Below are positions 53,917 to 60,858 of a stretch of 64,000 nt of DNA, piece after piece (the first letter of the stretch is position 1; every line of letters begins with the position of its first letter). This DNA is from Rubrivivax sp. (GTDB taxonomy: Bacteria; Pseudomonadota; Gammaproteobacteria; Burkholderiales; Burkholderiaceae_C). The position numbers were made by a program, and so were the translations under genes. The notes beneath the pieces were generated by a model, which saw nothing but the letters and a program-made list of their open reading frames with translations, was not told the DNA's origin and searched no databases. Where the stretch lies: the NCBI GenBank assembly GCA_021300575.1, contig JAJTDM010000027.1, positions 18,098-82,097 on the forward strand, given 5' to 3'.

Positions 53917-56181
53917 ATGCTAAAAAGCATCGAGAAGATCAAGGGACTCGGCGTCTATCAGAGCTACAGCAAGCCTGCAGGCACGCAAGACTTCGGGATC
54001 AAGAATCTCATCTTCGGCTGGAACTACTCTGGGAAGACCACCCTATCCCGTCTGTTCGCTCAGCTTGAGACCAAATCGGCCAATCCTGACTTGTCCGGCG
54101 GTGAATTCACAATTGGAACCTCCGATGATTCGATCACCGAGAAGAACCTCAGTCGGTGCAGTCTGTCGGTTCGGGTTTTCAATTCGGACTTTGTCCGCGC
54201 TAATTTGCACTTCGATGGCGGAAGCTTCAACCCCATCCTGCTGCTTGGCAAGGAATCCGAGGAAGCGCAACGAAAGATCGATCAGCTCACCAAGAGAATC
54301 CAGCGCTCGGATGAGGTCCAACGCAAACTGGACGGCAAGTTTGAGGAACTGAAGACGCGGATCGCGCAGGCTAAGACCGACACTGCCAAGTTCATCCGCC
54401 AACACCTGAAGGTCGATCCCTATACGGCCGTACATCTCGGGCAGGATATTGTCGCAGTCGGCATTCTTGATTCCCAGCTCCTGATGGAGAAGGAACTCGC
54501 TGATGCAATCGAACTCGCGCTGACGCCTGACTCCAAGAAGCCGAGCACGGTCGAAGAATTGCGTGCTGCTCCGTCGATTGAGGATCTCCACAAGGAGGCT
54601 GTCACGGTACTGGCCGCAACGCCAAGCTTCTCCAACACCATCAAACATCTTGAGGAGAATCCTGCCGTTGAACGCTGGGTCCAAGGCGGCCTGGCACTGC
54701 ACCCTGGCGCAGGAACGTGTGAGTTCTGCGGAAACGACTTGTCCCAGGATCGCCTCGAAGCCTTTCGTGCGCACTTTTCGAAAGATCTGGCGGACCACAA
54801 GGAGCGGGTCGATAGGCTCCTTGCGCGTGTGAAGGTGGCTGTCTTCAACCTGAGCTGGCCCAAGGCCGCCGAACTCAACGCTCAGTTTCGTGAAGCCTAC
54901 GCCGTCGCCATTGAAGCTCTTCCCGCAGCCATCGACGCATTCAACCAAGCTGTAGGGAAACTCGCAGACGAAGTGCAACGCAAGGCTGACGACTCCCGCA
55001 AGGCCATGGCGCCCACGCCATTGGCTGCTGGCCTCGAAAAGAGAATCAAGGACGCGGCAGCAGCAGTCAACCTCGTCATCAAGCAAAGCAACGAGTTGGC
55101 CTCGAACTTCACGAAGGCGAAAGCCGATGCCTCGAGACGGGCCCGATACCACTACGTCCAGCAGTTCATGGACGACCAGGCTGCCACTGACGTGGAGCAA
55201 CAGAAGACGCGACTCGCGAATCGGTCCGATCGTCTGAAAGCCTATGCCGCAAGGCTGCGGCCGGAGATCAGTAGTCTTCAGGCTCAGATCAGTCAGGCAC
55301 AACAAGGCCGGGAAAGGATCAACGAACGCCTGGCTTCCATGCTGGGCAGCGAGGCCGTCCAAATCCGGGTCGTCAAGGATGCAGCAGGCCAGGACCGCTT
55401 TCAACTAATCCGGAAGACGGGTGCCGTTGCCAAGAACATGAGCGACGGAGAGCGAACGGCCGTTGCCTTCTCGTACTTCCTGACAAAGCTGCAGGAGATC
55501 AAGCCCGCGGAATTCAAGGAGACCATCGTCTACATCGACGATCCCATCTCAAGTCTCGATGCCAATCACATCTTTCAGGTGACCGCCGCCATCCGAGCGC
55601 TGTTCTTCAAGCAGCAGGACAAGAACGCGCCTTGGCAGACCACCTGCAAGCAACTGTTCATCTCGACGCACAATTTCGAATTCTTCAACCTGCTCAGAGA
55701 GATTAAACCCAAGACAAGCAAACAGGGAGAGCGACTCTATCTGATCAGACGAATCGCCGAGAAGTCCTCCACGCTGGAAGACATGCCTGCCTCGCTCGCA
55801 CGCTATCAGTCTGAATATCAGTTCCTCTTTGAGGTCATTCATCGCTTCCACAAGGCGCCCGATAAGACCGTCCATGAAGTGCTGATGCTGTTGCCGAACG
55901 CCATGAGGCGTTTCATCGAGCTCTATACGTACTCCAGGCTTCCTGGGCCGAAGGACTCGGAACAGGTCGACGAGCGGGCCGAAATCCTGTTCGGGGTCGA
56001 GCGTGCGAAGCGCATCCTCAAGATCTTCCACTACTTCAGCCACGGCAACACGTTGGATCGGCTCGCTGGAAGCAACGAGTTGATCTTCGACCTCGAGCAC
56101 GCGGTCAAGGACCTCATAGATGCCATCACCGAGACTGACAAGCCCCATATGGATGCCCTGATCGCTGCCACTCAGGCTTGA
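53917..56181 (+). CDS. RloC/PrrC-like anticodon-nuclease ABC ATPase with zinc hook
   Basis: AAA_13-type ABC ATPase of 754 aa. Walker A GWNYSGKT (34-41), a coiled-coil middle with CEFC (Cys268, Cys271) resembling the zinc hook of RloC, ABC signature NMSDGERTA (507-515), Walker B/D-loop VYIDDPISSLD (538-548) and H-loop STHN (His585). The C-terminal domain has Arg664-x3-Glu668 (RRFIE) and His709 (FSHGN), the order of the Arg/Glu/His triad of PrrC-type tRNA anticodon nucleases. Such enzymes cut tRNA after phage attack. GC is lower than the ICE core (35 of 60 bases at 54301 against 41 of 60 at 59041), which fits a cargo gene. ATPase family is certain; nuclease role is inferred. Confidence 0.75.
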   Translation: MLKSIEKIKGLGVYQSYSKPAGTQDFGIKNLIFGWNYSGKTTLSRLFAQLETKSANPDLSGGEFTIGTSDDSITEKNLSRCSLSVRVFNSDFVRANLHFDGGSFNPILLLGKESEEAQRKIDQLTKRIQRSDEVQRKLDGKFEELKTRIAQAKTDTAKFIRQHLKVDPYTAVHLGQDIVAVGILDSQLLMEKELADAIELALTPDSKKPSTVEELRAAPSIEDLHKEAVTVLAATPSFSNTIKHLEENPAVERWVQGGLALHPGAGTCEFCGNDLSQDRLEAFRAHFSKDLADHKERVDRLLARVKVAVFNLSWPKAAELNAQFREAYAVAIEALPAAIDAFNQAVGKLADEVQRKADDSRKAMAPTPLAAGLEKRIKDAAAAVNLVIKQSNELASNFTKAKADASRRARYHYVQQFMDDQAATDVEQQKTRLANRSDRLKAYAARLRPEISSLQAQISQAQQGRERINERLASMLGSEAVQIRVVKDAAGQDRFQLIRKTGAVAKNMSDGERTAVAFSYFLTKLQEIKPAEFKETIVYIDDPISSLDANHIFQVTAAIRALFFKQQDKNAPWQTTCKQLFISTHNFEFFNLLREIKPKTSKQGERLYLIRRIAEKSSTLEDMPASLARYQSEYQFLFEVIHRFHKAPDKTVHEVLMLLPNAMRRFIELYTYSRLPGPKDSEQVDERAEILFGVERAKRILKIFHYFSHGNTLDRLAGSNELIFDLEHAVKDLIDAITETDKPHMDALIAATQA

Positions 56182-56185
56182 CGGC

Positions 56186-56503
56186 ATGTACGACTTTCGC
56201 ATCCTGTTGCCGATCGATTGCGTACTGCTCGTTCGTGACCTGCTGCAAGCGGAGTTGGCCGTCAGGATGGAGTCCGAGCAAGTCAATGGCTGGTTGGTAG
56301 ACGTGCGAAAGCGTGATCTCGGTGGGGACGACCCAACTGCTGTAATCGCTGCGTTCCTGTCGGTCATCCTGATCATCGAACGCGTGGTCTCAGTCGATAG
56401 TCCGGCGTCGGCGCCTTCTTCACTCCGCCGTCACCACCGCGCCTGCGACTATCCAACCATGCCATCACCTCCGCCAGGTCCCACACCACGCACCGTGGCG
56501 TGA
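56186..56503 (+). CDS. Possible small protein after the RloC-like gene
   Basis: Open frame of 105 codons starting 4 bases after the RloC-like gene, with a hydrophobic, fairly well-biased first half (MYDFRILLPIDCVLLVRDLL and VIAAFLSVILIIERVV). It runs 131 bases into the 3' part of the convergent alpA gene, where it becomes Pro-rich and less protein-like. No family recognised and no good Shine-Dalgarno. May be a real coupled gene or chance. Confidence 0.25.
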   Translation: MYDFRILLPIDCVLLVRDLLQAELAVRMESEQVNGWLVDVRKRDLGGDDPTAVIAAFLSVILIIERVVSVDSPASAPSSLRRHHRACDYPTMPSPPPGPTPRTVA

Positions 56504-56816
56504 GGAAGAACCGCCGCGGGAATTCGCCGCGGCGCTCCATCTCGTAGATCGTCGAGTCGGCCAGGGGCACGATCTGGCGTAGCTCGGTGCGGCGGATCGT
56601 GCGGCGCAGGGACTTCGGGTCGGCTCCCGCCTTCTTGAGCATCTCGCGGATCGCGCGAGCGTCGAAATCGCCACGGGTCTCCTGTCCTCGTCCGTCTGCC
56701 TGCGTATCGCCGTCGCTGGTCGTATCCGGCGTCAGCCCTGTTGCTGGCGGTACAGCGCGTGTTGCCGTCTGCGCAATCGCCGATGTGCCTCTCGTCACTC
56801 CGTAACCCCGTTTCAT
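56373..56816 (-). CDS. AlpA-family DNA-binding regulator
   Basis: C-terminal winged-helix of the AlpA/MerR-like excisionase type: LRRTELRQIVPLADSTIYEM followed by RRGEFPRRF and VVWDLAEVMAWLDSR. AlpA proteins control integrase genes or act as excisionases. The start at 56816 (MKRGYG) has AGAGGA 5 bases upstream; the frame stays open further upstream to 57011, but without a good ribosome site. N-terminal 80 residues are polar and unordered. 147 aa. Confidence 0.78.
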   Translation of the reverse strand: MKRGYGVTRGTSAIAQTATRAVPPATGLTPDTTSDGDTQADGRGQETRGDFDARAIREMLKKAGADPKSLRRTIRRTELRQIVPLADSTIYEMERRGEFPRRFFLTPRCVVWDLAEVMAWLDSRRRGGDGGVKKAPTPDYRLRPRVR

Positions 56817-57169
56817 AGCCGTCCTCTCGCCTTCACTGGTAGCGCCTGTGCGGACAGTCGCGACTGCGCTGTCCGCACTGCTGACACGCCACCGGTGCAT
56901 GAACACGTTCCCCGGAATGGCTATTGCCCTCTGGGGGACCAGGGCGGCTGCGTCCGAGGTTGTCCGCGAGGCAACGTCTGTCGCCGGGCGTCGGCACCTA
57001 TCGGCATCCACCTTGGTATCGGGTTACGGATTCCGCGCGAAAAGTGTCGGGTCCTGCTGTCGAGAGGAGGCTCAGACCAAGGAAATAGACCCATTACCTA
57101 GGCCATCAGTCCATCTACCCCAATTGAATTTCGCCCGATCCCCTGTCCGTCAAGCCGACGGGAGGGGAC
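56817..57169. promoter_or_regulatory. Divergent control region between alpA and sigma-like gene
   Basis: 353 bases with no convincing gene, between alpA (minus) and the sigma-like gene (plus). It holds one copy of a 15-base motif GAAAAGTGTCGGGTC at 57039-57053, preceded by TACGGATTC. A second copy lies inverted past the sigma-like gene. Expected to contain both promoters; no sigma-70 promoter could be picked with confidence. Confidence 0.5.
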
Positions 57170-57773
57170 ATGGCTCTCAAAGAAGAGCAGGGGCTGGCCA
57201 ATTGGGAAATTGCCACTGCGAAAAAGCTGGTCAATGAATACCGGCGCAAGCACAGGATCCTGGAGCGTGAGCAGTTCGAGGATCTGATGCAGGAGTGCCT
57301 GGCGCACTGGATCGTGGCGCGGCGGCGAATACCGCCCGACCCAGACCCACGACCACCGGTGTCATACATGGCACAGGTACTCCGCAACAAACTCACGGAC
57401 ATGGTCCGTGAGATGACCGCAGACAAGCGCGCCGGTGACCCCGGCGCGCTTTCGCTTGATGCGCCGCTTGATGGCACGGAGGACGGCATCACGCTCGGCG
57501 ACATACTGGCCGACGAGCAGGCTGATCCGGCCGGTTCGGGCGATGTGGACAGTCGCCATGCTCGCATCGATCTCTCCCGCGTGATGGCGTTGCTGACGCC
57601 GGCACAGCAGCGCCTGTGCCAGTTGCTGGGCGAGGAGGGGCTCTCGATCAAAGAGGCCGCCGAGCGGCTCCGAATCCCGCGTGGCACGCTCTACGAGGAG
57701 ATCAAGCGCATCCGCCGGATCTTCGACCAGCAGGGCCTGGGCAACTATTTGAAGGACTGACCCGACACTTTTC
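57039..57773. repeat. 15-bp perfect inverted repeat flanking the sigma-like gene
   Basis: GAAAAGTGTCGGGTC at 57039-57053 and its exact reverse complement GACCCGACACTTTTC at 57759-57773. The match extends with TACGGA at the same distance (14 bases upstream of the motif) in both copies. The sigma-like gene (57170-57760) lies between; the second copy touches its stop codon. Candidate operator or promoter element, partition site, or ends of an invertible segment. Confidence 0.75.
57170..57760 (+). CDS. Sigma-70/ECF-like protein of the ICE
   Basis: 196 aa with a region-2-like helix (REQFEDLMQECLAHWIVARR) and a region-4-like HTH (LTPAQQRLCQLLGEEGLSIKEAA, then IPRGTLYEEIKRIRRIF), separated by an acidic linker. 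Looks like an RNA polymerase sigma factor or anti-activator of ICE origin. SD GGGAGGGG before ATG 57170. Flanked by an inverted 15-base repeat that may be its own control site. Target genes unknown. Confidence 0.72.
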   Translation: MALKEEQGLANWEIATAKKLVNEYRRKHRILEREQFEDLMQECLAHWIVARRRIPPDPDPRPPVSYMAQVLRNKLTDMVREMTADKRAGDPGALSLDAPLDGTEDGITLGDILADEQADPAGSGDVDSRHARIDLSRVMALLTPAQQRLCQLLGEEGLSIKEAAERLRIPRGTLYEEIKRIRRIFDQQGLGNYLKD

Positions 57774-57821
57774 AGCGCGATTCCGTATGCCTGATCACCG
57801 TCCTGATTAGGCAAGGAATCG

Positions 57822-58667
57822 ATGATCACCTTCACCATCGCGAGCACCAAGGGGGGCGTCGGCAAGACGACGCTCACCGCCAACCTGGGCGCACTGCTGG
57901 CCGACATGGGCCTGCGCGTGCTCCTGGTCGACGCCGACGTGCAGCCGTCGCTGTCGAAGTACTTCCCGCTGTCACCACCACAACCGGTCGCTGGGCTGAC
58001 CGACGTGATCGTCCGCGGCGAGGTGGCTGCGGCGAGCATCACGCGGACGGTCTTTCCCAACCTGCATCTGGTGGCTTCCGATGATCCGGAGGGGCGGCTG
58101 CCGAACTGGCTGCTGGGGCGGATCGACCGGGGTTTCCGGCTGCGCCACGCGCTGCGTGCCGGGCTCGTTCCTTCGGCCTACGACTGCGTGCTGATCGACA
58201 CACCGGGCGCCATCGGGCCTCTTCAGGATGCGGCCGTCATGGCGGCCGACGTGCTGGTGTCACCGATCACGCCCGAGATCCTTTCGGCGCGCGAGTTCCG
58301 CGACGGCACGATGGAGCTGCTCGCCCGACTGGAACCGGGAAGTGCGCTCGGGGCGCCGCCGGCGCCGGTAAAGGCGGTGATCTATCGGCAGGACCGTACT
58401 GCCGACGCCCGGCTGATCGTGGCCGGCATCGCCCGGGAGTTCGACCGGCCGCATGAGCGGGTGTCGCTGCTCAAGACCGTAGTGCCGCATGCCAAGGCCT
58501 ACAAGGAGGCCGCAACGCTGCGCGTGCCGGTGCATCAGCACGAGCGACGCCGCGAGGGCACGATGCCCAGCGCCTGGTCGGTGATGCACTGCCTGGCGTG
58601 GGAGCTGATGCCCAGCCTGCGCGGCATGCTTGCCGACGGGCGCCGGGTGCAGGGGGTGTCGTCATGA
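57822..58667 (+). CDS. parA: ParA/Soj-family partition ATPase
   Basis: Deviant Walker A KGGVGKTT (residues 10-17), Walker A' DADVQPSLSKYF and Walker B CVLIDTPGA. 281 aa. In PFGI-1/PAPI-1-type ICEs the Soj-like ParA keeps the excised circle. Stop overlaps the parB start (ATGA). Confidence 0.9.
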   Translation: MITFTIASTKGGVGKTTLTANLGALLADMGLRVLLVDADVQPSLSKYFPLSPPQPVAGLTDVIVRGEVAAASITRTVFPNLHLVASDDPEGRLPNWLLGRIDRGFRLRHALRAGLVPSAYDCVLIDTPGAIGPLQDAAVMAADVLVSPITPEILSAREFRDGTMELLARLEPGSALGAPPAPVKAVIYRQDRTADARLIVAGIAREFDRPHERVSLLKTVVPHAKAYKEAATLRVPVHQHERRREGTMPSAWSVMHCLAWELMPSLRGMLADGRRVQGVSS

Positions 58668-59935
58668 GCAGCGGCAAGTCCGCGCTCGACGAGCGCAGCC
58701 GCCGCGTGGCGGAGTCCCTGTCCGTCGGCAACCCAAGTAACAACGCACGCAGCCTGCCGCCGCAGGCCAGCAGGCGCTCCGAATGCCAGATCGAACTCGG
58801 CATCGATGAGATCCGCCCCTACGAGCACAACCCGCGCCGCACCAGGAACGCGAAATTCGAGGACATCAAGGAGTCGATCCGCGCCGGCGGGCTGCGCAGC
58901 CCGATCACCGTGACGCAGCGGCCTGGCGAGACGCACTACATCGTCGAGGCCGGCGGCAACACCCGGCTGCTGGCCCTACGGCAACTCTGGGCCGAGACCA
59001 AGGATCCGCAGTTCCGTCGCCTGGTGGTGCTGTTTCGCCCATGGCGGTCGGAGACCCAGGTGCTCACCGCCCACCTGATCGAGAACGAGCAGCGCGGCGA
59101 CATGAGCTTCTGGGACCGCGCCACCGGGATCGTGGCGCTGAAGACCCGGCTGGAGGCCGAGCAGGGCAGGGCGCTGACGCTGCGCCCGCTGGAGGACGCC
59201 CTGCATGGCCTCGGTCTGGCGGTGAATACCGCCACGCTGGCGCTGTATCTGTACGCCACCGACCGGTTGCGCGCGCTCGGCGAGGTGGCACCCGACCTGG
59301 CAGGGCTGGATGTGAAGACACTGCAGCCGCGCCTGAACGCGCTGCGGCGCTACGCCCATGCGCAGGCCGGCATCTCGGAGGACGCGCTGTATGGCGAGGT
59401 CTTCGAACCCGTCTTCCGGGCGATGGCCGGTTCCTTCTCGGTCAAGGCCACGGTAGAGGGTTGCGAACTGGCGCTGGCACGGCGGCTCGGCGAGCCGGTC
59501 GAAGTCTTGCGGCAGGCCATGTCGTCCGGGACCGCGCGACCGGACTGCGACCTGCCGCGCGAGGAGGGCGAGCAGCGATCCGACTGCACCCTCGGCCCGG
59601 CCGTCGATGGGCCGGCAGCCGCCATTGCGGACTTCGCCCGTAAGGCGGGCTTCGATGCCGAGATTGCGCGCGATCCGGCGGCCGTCCTCGGCTGCCGCCT
59701 GCTCCCACTGCCGGAGTCGCAGAAGGCCGATGCGGTGAGGCGTCGCGCGTGGTCGGCGCTGGCCTTTCTGATCGAGCCTGATCGGATGCCACCACCTTCG
59801 GACCCGCCGCCACCGCCACCGCCTGAGTTCATCCGGTGGCTCGCCGACCCTGAGGACGAGACCGCCGCCGCCTTCCTGGCGCTGCTCGCCGCGCTTCGGC
59901 AGTCGCGATCGGTACCTGCCGGGGAGGCCGCCTGA
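58664..59935 (+). CDS. parB: ParB-family ICE partition protein (PFGI-1 class)
   Basis: N-terminal ParB/Srx nuclease-like domain (LGIDEIRPYEHNPRRTRN, then ESIRAGGLRSPITV and VEAGGNTRLLALR), central helical part, and a Pro-rich segment near the C-terminus. ATG 58664 coupled to parA, 423 aa. Matches the ParB type found only in ICEs of the PFGI-1 class (TIGR03764-like), from memory. Confidence 0.85.
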   Translation: MSSGKSALDERSRRVAESLSVGNPSNNARSLPPQASRRSECQIELGIDEIRPYEHNPRRTRNAKFEDIKESIRAGGLRSPITVTQRPGETHYIVEAGGNTRLLALRQLWAETKDPQFRRLVVLFRPWRSETQVLTAHLIENEQRGDMSFWDRATGIVALKTRLEAEQGRALTLRPLEDALHGLGLAVNTATLALYLYATDRLRALGEVAPDLAGLDVKTLQPRLNALRRYAHAQAGISEDALYGEVFEPVFRAMAGSFSVKATVEGCELALARRLGEPVEVLRQAMSSGTARPDCDLPREEGEQRSDCTLGPAVDGPAAAIADFARKAGFDAEIARDPAAVLGCRLLPLPESQKADAVRRRAWSALAFLIEPDRMPPPSDPPPPPPPEFIRWLADPEDETAAAFLALLAALRQSRSVPAGEAA

Positions 59936-60477
59936 TGCTGCCGCTGCTCGACACGCAGGTACGTCTCGTCCTGCTCAACCACGTCACGGTGCGCCTCGCC
60001 GGGGCCGGGCCGGAGGAGCTCAGTGCTGCCGGCCTGGCCGGTGAGATGCTCGACAGCCTGAGGCGACTCTCCGCGACGGACCTCAACCGCCTGGCCTCGA
60101 TGCGGAGCGTCAAGATCGGGGTGGCCGTCGACGGCGACGCCCTGCAGGCCGGTCTGCGCATCGTGTCCCTGGTCAACGAGGCCCATGCGCTTCAGACCTA
60201 CTTCATCCGACATGGCGCCTCCACGGCGCTGATTGCTCGCCTCTTCAAGGTCCGGCGCAAGCTGACCCTGCGGCTGCGCCGCGAACTCGGCGTGCGCCGG
60301 CCATCGGGCCGCGTCGCACTTCCCGACCATGCCACGCGCGAGCGCATCTACCTGGCGTGGCGGGCGATCGGTGAGCCTGCCCTGCGAGCGCGGTACTACC
60401 AGCTGCACCAGTCCTTCCCGCACCTGCCCATCGCCGTGCTGGAAGTGGTGATCCGCGACTTCGAGGCGATGGCATGA
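59935..60477 (+). CDS. DUF2857-like ICE protein
   Basis: 180 aa with a helix-turn-helix-like stretch (STALIARLFKVRRKLTLRLR) in the middle and a C-terminal region resembling DUF2857 proteins (AWRAIGEPALRARYYQLH). Start overlaps the parB stop; stop overlaps the next start by 4 bases. In related ICEs DUF2857 follows parB. Function unknown; DNA-binding is suggested by the helix-turn-helix. Confidence 0.72.
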   Translation: MLPLLDTQVRLVLLNHVTVRLAGAGPEELSAAGLAGEMLDSLRRLSATDLNRLASMRSVKIGVAVDGDALQAGLRIVSLVNEAHALQTYFIRHGASTALIARLFKVRRKLTLRLRRELGVRRPSGRVALPDHATRERIYLAWRAIGEPALRARYYQLHQSFPHLPIAVLEVVIRDFEAMA

Positions 60478-60848
60478 GCGCCCGCGCCGAAGCCCTGGGG
60501 ATCACCCCGGACCTGCTGCTCGACGTCTTCGACACCCCCGTGACCTTTCACCGCTGTCTGGTGCCGGTGGCCGGCGGGGTCCACGCCGCGCTGCTGCTGT
60601 CGCACGCGATCTGGACCACGCAGTCGCTCGACGCCGATGCCGACGGCTGGTTCCTGAAGTCGCAGGAGCAGTGGGCCGAGGAGACGGGCCTGTCGCGCTG
60701 GGAACAGGAGACTGCACGTCGGGCGCTGCGGGATGCCCGTCTGCTGGAGGAGCGGCGGGTCGGCATGCCGGCCCGGCTGTGGTTCCGGGTGCGCGCTTCA
60801 GCGGTCTGGGCTGCATTGAAGGCCCATGCAGGAAGGCCCCGGCGATGA
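60474..60848 (+). CDS. Winged-helix ICE protein, one-domain relative of the next gene
   Basis: 124 aa with one ~90-residue module (from about residue 20: VTFHRCLVPVAGGVHAALLLSHAIW, then GWFLKSQEQWAEETGLSRWEQETARRALRDARLL, shown in parts). The same module occurs twice in the next protein. Looks like a replication-initiator winged helix. Overlaps its neighbours on both sides, so it is part of a tight operon. Confidence 0.65.
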   Translation: MSARAEALGITPDLLLDVFDTPVTFHRCLVPVAGGVHAALLLSHAIWTTQSLDADADGWFLKSQEQWAEETGLSRWEQETARRALRDARLLEERRVGMPARLWFRVRASAVWAALKAHAGRPRR

Positions 60849-60858
60849 GGCTGCCGAC

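Noticed and set aside
54043..55404. 453-codon minus-strand open frame inside the RloC-like gene
   Set aside because: The plus-strand gene shows all ABC-ATPase motifs in order; the antisense frame has none and no start signal.
56817..57237. Protein gene 56848-57237 on the plus strand
   Set aside because: It overlaps the sigma-like gene in another frame, crosses the repeat motif and has no ribosome site or recognisable features.
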